Part shown: positions 7,025 through 15,543 of the stretch, piece after piece
Layout: each line of letters begins with the position of its first letter
How positions within the stretch are numbered: position 1 is the stretch's first letter
Source of the DNA: an uncultured Lachnospiraceae bacterium
GTDB taxonomy: Bacteria; Bacillota; Clostridia; Lachnospirales; Lachnospiraceae
NCBI GenBank assembly: GCA_900544445.1
Contig: UQVK01000022.1
Coordinates: 1-43,877, forward strand
Length of the DNA: 43,877 nt
Direction: 5' to 3'
Program-made: the position numbers and the translations under genes
Notes under the pieces: model-generated
Told to the model about the DNA's origin: nothing
Database searches by the model: none
The model's input: the letters and a program-made list of their open reading frames with translations, nothing else

Positions 7025-10000
7025 TCAGGAGGACCGTTTCAGGTTCTTTCCCTCCGCAGCCTGTTTTACATTCATGATCAGCATCTGAAGCCGGTTTTCA
7101 ATATTGGCGAAGCTGATGTCCGGATCGTAGTCCAGGGTCAGGATCTGCGCGTCCGGATAGAGGGATTTCAGGCGCTTGGTAACGCCTCGGCCCACGACAT
7201 GGTTCGGCAGGCAGCCGAAGGGCTGCAGAATGACGAACGCACGGCAGCCCTCCTTCGCGTGATGGATGATCTCACCCGGAATCAGGATGCCCTCGCCGGT
7301 ATCGAAGGTATGGTAGATGATCGGATCGCTGCCCTTCGCCAGATCCGGCAGACGGCAGGGAGGCTCGTACAGCGGATGGGCGGAGGCAATTTTGTCCGTG
7401 GCCTCATGAGCCAGGTCAAAGATCACATCCGTGGCGGCGTACCAGCCTTTTTCCATCAGGTTGGAATCCAGCTTATATTCCCGTACCTGGCTGCCTCTGG
7501 AAAAGTAGGTTTTCTGGATCACGTCGGTCATGGAAGCCTCGATGATCTCCAGGCCGTTTTTCTCCAGATAGGCCTCAATATCATGGTTGGCGCCGGGATG
7601 GAAGTTCAGCAGGTATTCGCCCACGATCAGCACCTTCGGCCGTTCTTCGCTCCTGTCATAGGGAACCGCTTTCAGCAGCTCGATGGCTTTGGCGAAGCCT
7701 TTTTTCGCTCCGCGGATGCCGCTCTTTTCCAGACCGTCGCAAAGGGCGTTAAGGCCTTCCTCAAAGGCTCTGTCCGCAGCGCCCGCCTCCAGCTCATAGG
7801 GCCGGATTTTTCGCAGAAGGCTTTCCATCGCGTCGATCATGGGAAGGGCGTAGGCGATGCGCATGGAGGTGAGCAGGTTCATCTTGAAGCCGGGATGGAG
7901 CTGGTGGGCGTCATGGTCGTCGTTGGTGAGGATGGGAACCTCCGGGAAGCCGGCGTCGTCCAGCGCCTTCCTGAGCAGTCTGCTGTAGTGGGTAAGACGG
8001 CAGTCTCCCATGTATTTTCCCATGCCGATGGCCACATTTTTGGTGTCGTATTTTCCGCTCTTCAGAGCGGCGAGGGCTTCCCCGATAACCATCTGGGCAG
8101 GGAAGCAGATATCGTTATGCACATACTGCTTGCCGTAACGGATCGCTTCCTCCCGTCCCAGCTCCAGCGATTCGGTGCGTAGCCCCTGACCGGCAAAGGC
8201 GGCGGCCATGATCCGGCTGAATGCGTGGGAGGTGTTGGGAACCAGAACCAGCTTTTCCTTATCCGCAGTGGTGAATTTTACAGGGTAGGGCTCCGGAAGC
8301 TCCCGCACTTCCTCTTTTTCCCCGCGTTCCCTTCTTAAGGACAGAGTCTCCAGGAAGGAGCGGACGCGGATGCGCAGCGGCCCCTGAATATCGCTTTCAT
8401 CCAGCTTTAATACCAGAGGCGTCTTTCCGGAGATTTCCCGCATCAGGCGGATGATTTCATCGGAAAGATAGGCGTCGTGGCCGCAGCCGAAGCTGACGAT
8501 CTGGACGTACTCCAGTTCGGGGCTTCTGGCGGCGAGAATGGCAGAGGAGAGCATCCTTGCGTGGAAGTTGTTGACGATTTCCACCGTGCTTTTGCCAAGA
8601 TCCACCGATTCCACCTCCGGGAGAGAATCCACGGTGAGCACCGGGATGCCGCGGGAGGTGAACATTTCCGGCAGGTCGTGGTTGACCAGCGCGTCGTTCT
8701 GGTAGGGGCGGGAGGCGAGCACCACGGCATAGGTTCCCTCTTTTTTCATATCCTCCATCACCTTCCGGCCCGCGTCCTTCAATGCGGTATGAAAGGACTT
8801 CATCGCCTCATCCCCCGCGTGGATGGCGGCCTTTGTATCCGCCTCGGAGATCTGGAAGGTCTCCGCCATGTATTTGGCAATCTGGCTGTCCCGGTCATTC
8901 TGGGTGCGCCAGTGGAACATGGGCATATCAAACGGGATGCCGAAGCGCTCCTGCGGGTCGTCCGAATTGCGGATGACCAGGGGATACCCCTTCACCACCG
9001 CGCACATGGACTGGCTGGTATCGGAAGCGTTTTCCGAAGGGACGGAAGCGATGGAGGGCAGGAAGATGCGGTCCACCTTCTGCTTCGCCAGATTGCGCAG
9101 ATGTCCGTGCACCAGCTTGGCGGGGAAGCATACCGTATCCGAGGTGACGGCGGAAAGCCCGCTTTCGTACATGGTCCGGCTGCTGGGAGCGGAAAGGCGT
9201 ATGGTGAAGCCCAGGCTCCGGAAAAAGGTGCTCCAGAAGGGCATGGTATCCCAGAAGGCCAGCACCCGGGGCAGTCCGACGACGGTATTTCTGTCAGAGG
9301 GATTCGTGAAAATGGGATAGTCCTGAAACAGCAGCCGTTCCCGCAGCTTAAACAGGTTCGGCGTGCGTTCCCTTTCCTTCTGCTTCTCCTTCACCGCAGC
9401 GATGACGGAGGCTTCTTTGGGATCGCCTACCACCTCGCCCCGTTCACAGCGGTTGTTGGTCACCCAGAAGCTTCCGTTGGAAAAATGCAGGATCGTCCGT
9501 TTGCAGTGATTTCCGCAGAACGGGCAGGGGGAATCCTCCGCCTGGGAATAGGAAAAGTCCTGCATGGCGTCCAGGCCGATGAAGGAGCGCTTTGGCTCCG
9601 TCCCTAAAGCGAGCTGCTTTTCCCGGTTCTCTTTTGCCAGGATGGCGGCGCCGATGGCTCCCATCACGCCGGGATATGGCGCGCGCACAACCTCCCGTCC
9701 CAGATACTGCTCCAGGGCGCGCAGCACCGCGTCGTTGCGGAAGGTGCCGCCCTGCACCACGATTTTGTCGCCAAGGGAATCCAGATTGGAAACCCGGATG
9801 ACCTTGGTGAACACATTTTCAATGATGGAACGGCACAGGCCCGCCATGATGTCCTGGGGCTGTCTGCCGCTTCTCTGGGCGGTGACGATGCTGCTGTTCA
9901 TGAAAACGGTGCAGCGGCTTCCGAGAGCCGCCGGGCTGTCGGAGGCAAAGGCGGATTCCGCGATCTGTTCCACCGGGATGTGAAGGGTCGCGGCGAAGTT

Positions 10001-11452
10001 TTCCAGGAAGGAGCCGCAGCCGGAGGAGCAGGCCTCGTTGACCACGATGTTGGTGATCACGCCCCGGTCCAGCCAGATGGCCTTCATGTCCTGGCCGCCG
10101 ATGTCCAGAAGAAAGGTGGCGTCCGGCACGTACTTCGCCGCCGCCCTGGCGTGGGCCACCGTCTCCACCACATGGTATTCCGCGCTGAAGGCACGCTCCA
10201 TCAGAAGCTCTCCATAGCCCGTGGTACCGACGGCAAGGATGGAAAGGGGCGTTCCGGAGGCATCCCACTTCTCCTTCATTTCCCACAGAGCCTTTCTTGC
10301 CACCTCCAGCGGTTCTCCCGCGTTGGAGGCGTAGAAGGAATCCAGAAGGTTTTCGTCCTCGTCGATCAGCACGAATTTGGTGGTGGTGCTGCCGCAGTCG
10401 ATGCCGAGATAGGCGCGTACTGGCCCGGATGCAGGTTGAACGTCCACCTTTTTCCGGCCGGGGCAGAAGCTCTGCTCCGGCAGCGCGTGACGGCGCAGAA
10501 ATGCTTCCTTTTCCTCCGCCGATTCAAAGAAGAGGGGCGTGGTTCCCACATTTTCAACCTGGATTGCTTCATGGAGGCCGTCCATGGTTTTCAGCAGGCC
10601 GTTCAGGTCCACGGGAGTGCGGCTCTGGGCAAACAGGCTGTCCAGAGAAAGCGCAGCTCCATAGGCTACGATGGTTTCCGGATGCTCCGGCACCAGAATC
10701 TCCTCTTCCGAGAGGTTCAGACGCTGGGCAAACACCTGGATCAGCGTCGGATTAAAGGTCATCGGGCCGCCCTCAAAAAGCACGGGGCCGCGGATGTCCA
10801 GTCCCTGTGCCAGGCCGCCGATGGTCTGCTTCGCAACGGCATGGAGAGAGGAGAGCGCCAGGTTTTCTTTGGAAACGCCCTGATTCAGAAGGGGCTGGAT
10901 ATCCGTCTTGGCGTAAACTCCGCAGCGGCCGGAGATGTCATAGACCGTTTCTCCCTGAGCCGCCGTCCGGTTCAGCTCCTCCACGGGAATGCGCAGGATG
11001 GCGGCAACCTCGTCCAGAAAGGCGCCCGTGCCGCCGGCGCAGCTTCCGTTCATCCGCATATCCGCCACCTCAAGCTGGCCGCTCTGCGTATCCTTTCGGA
11101 AAAACAGAACCTTGGCATCCTGGCCGCCCAGCTCAATGGCGGTGTTTACGTCTTTGTACAGCTTCCGGATGGCGATGGAATTTGCCACCACCTCCTGCAC
11201 GTAGGGCAGGCCGAGCCGGTCCGAAAGCGTCTTGGCGCCGGAGCCGGTGAGGGCGAGGAAAAATTCCGCCTCCGGGAATTTATTCAAAAGCTCCTTCAGA
11301 CACTCGATCACGCTCGCCGCCTGCTGGGCGCTGTGCCTGCGGTAACCGGAGTGTACAATCTGTCCGTTCCGAGCGTCTACGACGACTGTTTTGGTGGTGG
11401 TTGAGCCGATATCGATGCCGGCATACAGGATTTCTTTCTCTTGCGTATTCAC
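7025..11452 (-). CDS. Giant 2-hydroxyacyl-CoA dehydratase activase-like protein (two BadF/HgdC ATPase domains plus DUF2229)
   Basis: 1475 residues. Two ASKHA-fold ATPase domains of the BadF/BadG/BcrA/HgdC family lie in tandem: YAGIDIGSTTTK at about 10-21 and YLGIDCGSTTTK at about 347-358. Each has a Cys-containing loop, GSCAGGTGAF in the first and ACSSGCGSF in the second, where family members bind a [4Fe-4S] cluster at the dimer interface. A cysteine cluster CPFCGNHC (about 641-648) starts a DUF2229 region, and the last third resembles the dehydratase-subunit fold (HgdB-like). In the family, ATP hydrolysis drives one-electron reduction of a partner dehydratase; joining activase and dehydratase-like parts in one chain is a known architecture of unassigned function. 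GTG start with GGAGG at 11461-11465. Probably controlled by the upstream MarR. Confidence 0.9.
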   Translation of the reverse strand: MNTQEKEILYAGIDIGSTTTKTVVVDARNGQIVHSGYRRHSAQQAASVIECLKELLNKFPEAEFFLALTGSGAKTLSDRLGLPYVQEVVANSIAIRKLYKDVNTAIELGGQDAKVLFFRKDTQSGQLEVADMRMNGSCAGGTGAFLDEVAAILRIPVEELNRTAAQGETVYDISGRCGVYAKTDIQPLLNQGVSKENLALSSLHAVAKQTIGGLAQGLDIRGPVLFEGGPMTFNPTLIQVFAQRLNLSEEEILVPEHPETIVAYGAALSLDSLFAQSRTPVDLNGLLKTMDGLHEAIQVENVGTTPLFFESAEEKEAFLRRHALPEQSFCPGRKKVDVQPASGPVRAYLGIDCGSTTTKFVLIDEDENLLDSFYASNAGEPLEVARKALWEMKEKWDASGTPLSILAVGTTGYGELLMERAFSAEYHVVETVAHARAAAKYVPDATFLLDIGGQDMKAIWLDRGVITNIVVNEACSSGCGSFLENFAATLHIPVEQIAESAFASDSPAALGSRCTVFMNSSIVTAQRSGRQPQDIMAGLCRSIIENVFTKVIRVSNLDSLGDKIVVQGGTFRNDAVLRALEQYLGREVVRAPYPGVMGAIGAAILAKENREKQLALGTEPKRSFIGLDAMQDFSYSQAEDSPCPFCGNHCKRTILHFSNGSFWVTNNRCERGEVVGDPKEASVIAAVKEKQKERERTPNLFKLRERLLFQDYPIFTNPSDRNTVVGLPRVLAFWDTMPFWSTFFRSLGFTIRLSAPSSRTMYESGLSAVTSDTVCFPAKLVHGHLRNLAKQKVDRIFLPSIASVPSENASDTSQSMCAVVKGYPLVIRNSDDPQERFGIPFDMPMFHWRTQNDRDSQIAKYMAETFQISEADTKAAIHAGDEAMKSFHTALKDAGRKVMEDMKKEGTYAVVLASRPYQNDALVNHDLPEMFTSRGIPVLTVDSLPEVESVDLGKSTVEIVNNFHARMLSSAILAARSPELEYVQIVSFGCGHDAYLSDEIIRLMREISGKTPLVLKLDESDIQGPLRIRVRSFLETLSLRRERGEKEEVRELPEPYPVKFTTADKEKLVLVPNTSHAFSRIMAAAFAGQGLRTESLELGREEAIRYGKQYVHNDICFPAQMVIGEALAALKSGKYDTKNVAIGMGKYMGDCRLTHYSRLLRKALDDAGFPEVPILTNDDHDAHQLHPGFKMNLLTSMRIAYALPMIDAMESLLRKIRPYELEAGAADRAFEEGLNALCDGLEKSGIRGAKKGFAKAIELLKAVPYDRSEERPKVLIVGEYLLNFHPGANHDIEAYLEKNGLEIIEASMTDVIQKTYFSRGSQVREYKLDSNLMEKGWYAATDVIFDLAHEATDKIASAHPLYEPPCRLPDLAKGSDPIIYHTFDTGEGILIPGEIIHHAKEGCRAFVILQPFGCLPNHVVGRGVTKRLKSLYPDAQILTLDYDPDISFANIENRLQMLIMNVKQAAEGKNLKRSS

Positions 11453-11659
11453 AGTTTCTTCCTCCGTACATAGGGATTCTTCTGTATTTTTTGTATTTCA
11501 AATTAAAAAAAAGAGGGAAGGATAAAAACCTCCGTCGTTTTTTCTCAAAACCGGCCGGAAGTCGTTTTCCCCCCGTCATGATTGTCCGCCGTCTGCCGGC
11601 AGACCTTAGGCCCGTACAGCCTGAATATTGCGCCGCCGCGGTCAGCGTGCAGGCACACT

Positions 11660-11687
11660 TTAATAGCGTACTATATAAATATGACAA
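11660..11687 (-). promoter_or_regulatory. Promoter with MarR-type operator before the activase gene
   Basis: On the minus strand TTGTCA (11682-11687) and TATTAA (11660-11665) are 16 bases apart. A dyad ATAGCGTACTAT (11663-11674) overlaps the -10 box. The same dyad with two changed bases occupies the same place in the marR promoter. The 5' untranslated region would be about 200 bases and contains the 14-base palindrome GTCTGCCGGCAGAC at 11591-11604; no gene was seen in 11466-11659. Confidence 0.6.
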
Positions 11688-11708
11688 AATGCCGCAGAAA
11701 AAATATGC

Positions 11709-12134
11709 TTACCGAATGGACTGGTGGACCTTCACAAGAAGGGAATAAAAAATCATCCGTTCGGTTTCGGTCAGGCCGGAAAGAAGCTTTTCCTCGGCTT
11801 CTTCCAGATGCCTGTCGGCCAGATAGCAGCACCGTTCGCCGGTCTGCGTCAGCCTTACCATTTTGACCCGTCTGTCCTGCTCGCTGCCGAAGCATTCCAC
11901 AAACCCTTTTTGTTCCAGCCGCAGTACGATGCCGGTGGTGGTGGACTGCGCCACATGCAGCTTCTTTTCCAGCTCCTTGTAGGAAAGCTGCCTGTCCGGA
12001 AGCTGATTTAAAACGAGCAGAGCCCCAAGCTGGGCCATGGTCAGGTCATTGGCCCGCAGACTGTTGTCAGCCATCTTTTTCAATTCATCGCAAATCTGCT
12101 TGAGAAGAACTCCGCATGTATTCTCGTCTGCCAT
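11709..12134 (-). CDS. MarR-family transcriptional regulator
   Basis: 141-residue winged-helix repressor/activator that binds palindromic operators as a dimer. The recognition region is LSYKELEKKLHVAQSTTTGI (about 50-69), followed by the wing with the family signature DRRVKMVRLTQTG. Full length, no truncation. The ATG has GGAGG at 12142-12146. It lies on the same strand as, and upstream of, the large activase gene, with 256 bases between. Its own promoter carries a perfect 12-base dyad that recurs before the activase gene, so autoregulation and control of the activase are likely. The effector, possibly an acyl-CoA or aromatic acid as for other MarR members, cannot be told. Confidence 0.92.
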   Translation of the reverse strand: MADENTCGVLLKQICDELKKMADNSLRANDLTMAQLGALLVLNQLPDRQLSYKELEKKLHVAQSTTTGIVLRLEQKGFVECFGSEQDRRVKMVRLTQTGERCCYLADRHLEEAEEKLLSGLTETERMIFYSLLVKVHQSIR

Positions 12135-12159
12135 ACAGGCACCTCCTTTGGCACGAAGA

Positions 12160-12188
12160 ATAATAGCATGCTATCGTTGCTTTGTCAA
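12160..12188 (-). promoter_or_regulatory. marR promoter with perfect palindromic operator
   Basis: Minus-strand TTGACA (12183-12188), 17 bases, TATTAT (12160-12165). The perfect palindrome ATAGCATGCTAT (12163-12174) covers the spacer and overlaps the -10 box, where bound MarR would block RNA polymerase. Confidence 0.75.
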
Positions 12189-12219
12189 CATTGGGACAGA
12201 ATTTTCGGACAGGGAATCT

Positions 12220-13704
12220 TCAGGATTTCAGGCGGTAGGTAGCTTTCCTGCCGGATTTTTCCGAGACGATGATATCTTCCTCTTTCAGGAGGCGCAGATA
12301 GTCGCCTGTGCGGGATGGGCTTAATCCCACTGCGCCGGCGATCTGCGCAATTTCCGCCGCGGGAACGGCGGTGAGATATTCCAGAATGGCCTGTTTTCTC
12401 GCTTTCTGTACAGATGTATCCGTCCGCTCGTCCTCGCCGCGCTTCAGGCGCAGGGTGAGGGTGATCCGGGCGGGGCTGAGCTGTTCGGTGAGGCTCGGCT
12501 TTTCCCAGCCCTGCTCCTCCCAGGCGCGGTGGATGCCGGGGATGCCGCTTCCTTTTCCTCTGCCGATGTGAATCAGGGAAAACATCCGGGCCAGGGTGAC
12601 GTTGCGCACGTCCGATTTTCCGCCGTCAGCCGCTTCAGATATGAAAATGCGGAAGCTTCCCGGATTGGTGATCACGATGCTGTCCGGCTCCTTTCGGATC
12701 ACGAGCCCGCTTTTGGCCCGGTAATCCGCGTGGATCAGACAGTTGGCGAGCGCCTCGCCCAGGGCGGAGCGGACGCCTGAAAGGTCGGAATTCGGCTGAC
12801 CGGAACCCGAACGGACGGGTGAACTTTCAGAGCGCATGGCAGATGGCGTTCCCGCAGCCGGGGGCTTTTCTTCCAGACCCTGCAGGATTCTGTGGTAGAC
12901 GAGAAAATAAAAGTCAAACAGGCTGCCGCTCCAGTCCTCCGACCGGGAAGTGAGCTGCCAGAGGAGGCGGCCGGAGGCGTCAAGCTCCTGGTAATCCAGC
13001 AGATAGTCGGGGAATTCCCGGCGGATATCCCTGCTTTTTCCGAACATGAGCAGACCGGCGGCCGTGGGATGATACTGTCCGTCTTCGCCACGGGCGACGG
13101 CGCCGACGCAGGGCAGAAAATGGCAGGAAATGGAGCGCTGCCATGCGGGTCTGGGATGCAGATCGGAAAGCCGGACCCGGTAGCGGCTGATGCAGCCGGG
13201 GTCCAGGCAGTCCGTGGAAAACTCTTCCAGAACCATGGCGTCCTGGGGCTCGTCCGTCCGGTCGCGCAGCATGGAGCGCACCTCGTCCGGACTGCAGCGG
13301 TAATCCCCCTCCCCGTCCCGGAAGTAGGAACCGGAAAAAGGATCTGTTCCGATGTAAACCGGGCGTTCATGGCGGCCCGCCCGCGGGATCTGGATCACGA
13401 CGATCCGGTTGCCGCCGCTTTCCACGATCTGTACGTCCTGTTCGGAAAGGATGTTCGCACTCACTTTTGTACGGTCATTTATCATTTTCCAGAATTCGGA
13501 AACCAGCCGTTCGGGAGAGGGAAGAGGGACGGAAACGAAACGCTTGTCCGCTCCCTCAACCACGCCCAGAAGGAGAATGCCGCCGAAGGAATTGGCAAAG
13601 GCGGAATAGGTCTCCCAGATGCTGTGGGGAAGGCCTCCCTGTGCTTTTTTCGCTTCGATCCGGTTGTTTTCCCGATAGATTTCCAGATTGGCAAAATCCA
13701 GCAT
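12220..13704 (-). CDS. AlbA_2/ATP-binding transcriptional regulator-like protein
   Basis: 494 residues in three parts. Residues 1-130 match the AlbA_2 (Schlafen-like) domain, with EAKKAQGGLPHSIWETYSAF and the hydrophobic segment GGILLLGV typical of COG2865 proteins. The middle (about 330-430) resembles the GHKL-type ATP-binding part of the same family (GEALANCLIHADYR, then SIVITNPGSF and GKGSGIPGI). The last 65 residues form a winged helix (ILEYLTAVPAAEIAQIAGAV, DYLRLLKEEDIIV). Such proteins are called putative transcriptional regulators but their roles are mostly unknown. It starts 25 bases after the AraC gene on the same strand, so the two form an operon. ATG at 13704 with AGGCGGA. No terminator is visible at its end. 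Confidence 0.82.
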   Translation of the reverse strand: MLDFANLEIYRENNRIEAKKAQGGLPHSIWETYSAFANSFGGILLLGVVEGADKRFVSVPLPSPERLVSEFWKMINDRTKVSANILSEQDVQIVESGGNRIVVIQIPRAGRHERPVYIGTDPFSGSYFRDGEGDYRCSPDEVRSMLRDRTDEPQDAMVLEEFSTDCLDPGCISRYRVRLSDLHPRPAWQRSISCHFLPCVGAVARGEDGQYHPTAAGLLMFGKSRDIRREFPDYLLDYQELDASGRLLWQLTSRSEDWSGSLFDFYFLVYHRILQGLEEKPPAAGTPSAMRSESSPVRSGSGQPNSDLSGVRSALGEALANCLIHADYRAKSGLVIRKEPDSIVITNPGSFRIFISEAADGGKSDVRNVTLARMFSLIHIGRGKGSGIPGIHRAWEEQGWEKPSLTEQLSPARITLTLRLKRGEDERTDTSVQKARKQAILEYLTAVPAAEIAQIAGAVGLSPSRTGDYLRLLKEEDIIVSEKSGRKATYRLKS

Positions 13705-13729
13705 AACATCCGCCTTTCTTTTTCACGTC

Positions 13730-14584
13730 TTATTCCTGCGCCTTCCTGTACTGGGAAGGGGATTGGCCGAAATGCTTTTTAAACAGCTTGCTGAAATGAT
13801 AGGCATCGTCATAACCCACGCAAAGGGCGATATCCTGGATGCTGGCGTCCTTGTTCTGATCCAGAAGCTCCTTCGCTTTTTCCATACGCACCCGGATCAG
13901 ATGGTTGATCGGCGTGTCCCCGGTTTCGCTTTTAAAGATTTTTGAAATATAAAAGGGACTTAAATACATGTTTTTGGCGATCTGATCCAGGGATATCTTC
14001 TCATTATAATGGCAGTCCAGGTAGTCAATGATCTGTTCCACCACGTACCGTTTGTTGGTGGATTCAAACTCATAACCGCCTTCCACCGTAGATGGCGCCG
14101 CCGCCTGCTCCCGGTACAGAAGCAGGATCATCTGGGTGACATAGGCCTTCAGCATGAAATAGCGTCCCGGCTGGCGTCCCTGGCTTTCCGCCTGGATCAG
14201 GGCGCAGAGGCGGGAGAGCAGCACGAAAGTCTTTTCCGCGGGATGAAGCAGAAGCTCCCGGCCGGGAAGGCGGATCTGGTTGCGTTCCATGCCCCGAAGC
14301 TGGATGTCGGCGAAGGAAACGTAGAATTCCACCAGAGGAGAGGAGGGCGAGCTGTAGGTGCACTGATGGACAGTGCCGGGATTGAGCAGGAGCACGTCCC
14401 CTTTTTTCACCGCCCGCCATTTGCCGTCCACCACAAAATGCCCCTCGCCGGAAAGCATGAGGGCGATTTCGCAGAAATCATGGCTGTGGGCCGCCTCCGG
14501 CGTGCTGCTGCGGGAAAACTGGCAGGCGAAAAGAAAGGTGGGATTCAGGTCTTCATATGTAATGTCGTATTGTACTTCGCACAT
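13730..14584 (-). CDS. AraC-family regulator with cupin sensor domain
   Basis: 284 residues. The N-terminal half is a cupin-like effector domain (HSHDFCEIALMLSGEGHFVV; GDVLLLNPGTVHQC at about 62-75). The C-terminal 100 residues hold two helix-turn-helix motifs, ISLDQIAKNMYLSPFYISKI and SIQDIALCVGYDDAYHFSKL, with the family end FKKHFGQSPSQYR. Such proteins usually sense a sugar or derivative and activate catabolic genes. No sugar transporter is next to it; the co-transcribed partner is the AlbA-type protein. ATG at 14584 with AGAGGT at 14596-14601. Target genes unknown. Confidence 0.92.
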   Translation of the reverse strand: MCEVQYDITYEDLNPTFLFACQFSRSSTPEAAHSHDFCEIALMLSGEGHFVVDGKWRAVKKGDVLLLNPGTVHQCTYSSPSSPLVEFYVSFADIQLRGMERNQIRLPGRELLLHPAEKTFVLLSRLCALIQAESQGRQPGRYFMLKAYVTQMILLLYREQAAAPSTVEGGYEFESTNKRYVVEQIIDYLDCHYNEKISLDQIAKNMYLSPFYISKIFKSETGDTPINHLIRVRMEKAKELLDQNKDASIQDIALCVGYDDAYHFSKLFKKHFGQSPSQYRKAQE

Positions 14585-14619
14585 GGGATGCGTTACCTCT
14601 TTTCAGAATTCTTTCCTAA

Positions 14620-14628
14620 AGTATACCA
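14620..14628 (-). promoter_or_regulatory. Extended -10 promoter of the AraC gene
   Basis: Minus-strand TGGTATACT gives an extended -10 (TGn then TATACT) 36 bases before the ATG. No good -35 is present at 17 bases, which suits a promoter needing the TG extension or an activator. Confidence 0.5.
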
Positions 14629-14702
14629 CACCGGGGCGAAAAAGGAACAGAAGGATTTCTTTTCGGAAAGACTGAATTTTTTCTTAATTCGTCCGGTTGA
14701 GG

Positions 14703-14731
14703 TTGCATAACGGGAAAAAGTTTAGTACACT
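14703..14731 (+). promoter_or_regulatory. Promoter of the purEMND operon
   Basis: TTGCAT at 14703-14708, 17 bases, TACACT at 14726-14731. This gives a 240-base leader before purE. I searched the leader by eye for purine, PRPP and ZTP riboswitch signatures and saw none that I could defend. Confidence 0.55.
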
Positions 14732-14913
14732 GTATTTTGAATGATTCCCGTCTTTTTACCCCTCTTTCTGCTTCTGAAAGAAAACTGCCGGCTGGTATTT
14801 TTCCGGAGGAAAGGCATAGAATGAAGATGCGGCGGAATGAGAAACGGGATGGAGGCCGGGAGGTCCGCAGGGACATCTTCCGGCTGTATGCTGTAAATAC
14901 AGGAGAGAAGCGT

Positions 14914-14960
14914 GCGCGGACCCGGGGTCCGTGCCGGAAATGGAAGCCGCCCGTGGCGGC
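14914..14960 (+). promoter_or_regulatory. Two GC-rich hairpins at the end of the purE leader
   Basis: Hairpin 1 pairs 14914-14922 with 14926-14934 (9 bp with one G-T). Hairpin 2 is GCCGCC-CGT-GGCGGC at 14946-14960, only 7 bases before the AAGGAGG ribosome site of purE. Neither is followed by T, so they are not terminators; an effect on translation or RNA stability is possible. Confidence 0.5.
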
Positions 14961-14981
14961 GAAAATCAAGGAGGAAGAACA

Positions 14982-15488
14982 GTGGCACAGGTTGGTATTG
15001 TAATGGGAAGCGATTCGGATATGCCTGTTATGGCAAAGGCGGCCGAGATTCTGGAGGAACTGGGAATTTCCTATGAGATGAGGATTATTTCCGCTCACCG
15101 GGAGCCGGACGTATTTTTTGAGTATGCAAAAAATGCGGAAGCGGCGGGATATAAGGTGATCATTGCGGGAGCTGGTATGGCAGCGCATCTTCCGGGTATG
15201 TGCGCGGCGATCTTCCCCATGCCGGTGATCGGAATTCCGATGCACACCACTTCCCTCGGCGGAAGGGATTCCCTTTATTCCATCGTACAGATGCCCAGCG
15301 GGATTCCGGTGGCCACGGTTGCGATTAACGGAGGCGCGAACGCAGGACTGCTCGCTGCCAGGATCCTTGCCACATCGGATGAAGCGCTGCTTGAGAGACT
15401 GAAAGAGTACAGCCAGAGCCTGAAAGAAAGCGTTCAGAAGAAGGATGCGCGTCTGCAGGAGACCGGCTGGCAGAATTACGCAAAATAA
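14982..15488 (+). CDS. purE: N5-carboxyaminoimidazole ribonucleotide mutase
   Basis: Class I PurE moves the carboxyl group of N5-CAIR to C4, giving CAIR in purine synthesis; alternatively some PurE take CO2 directly. The 168-residue product begins MAQVGIVMGSDSDMPVM, with the phosphate-binding GSDSD at 9-13, followed by SAHREPD with the catalytic His near 40, and GAGMAAHLPG (mobile loop). GTG start with AAGGAGG at 14968-14974. No purK is adjacent. First gene of purE-purM-purN-purD. Confidence 0.96.
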   Translation: MAQVGIVMGSDSDMPVMAKAAEILEELGISYEMRIISAHREPDVFFEYAKNAEAAGYKVIIAGAGMAAHLPGMCAAIFPMPVIGIPMHTTSLGGRDSLYSIVQMPSGIPVATVAINGGANAGLLAARILATSDEALLERLKEYSQSLKESVQKKDARLQETGWQNYAK

Positions 15489-15543
15489 GGGCGCAGCGGG
15501 ACAAAAGATAAGGATAAAAGCATAGAAAGGCACAGGTAGAAAA

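Noticed and set aside
6896..8182. Long plus-strand frame opposite the end of the activase gene
   Set aside because: Only its first 35 codons are the MerR remnant; the rest is the antisense of a well-supported gene, with no ribosome site and no recognisable domain.
14732..14981. Purine, PRPP or ZTP riboswitch in the purE leader
   Set aside because: None of the conserved core motifs that I know for these classes could be found; only simple hairpins are visible.
14737..15003. Plus-strand frame of 88 codons running into purE
   Set aside because: Lies in the purE leader, has an atypical composition and would overlap the purE start out of frame; the pair of GC-rich hairpins inside it explains the region better.
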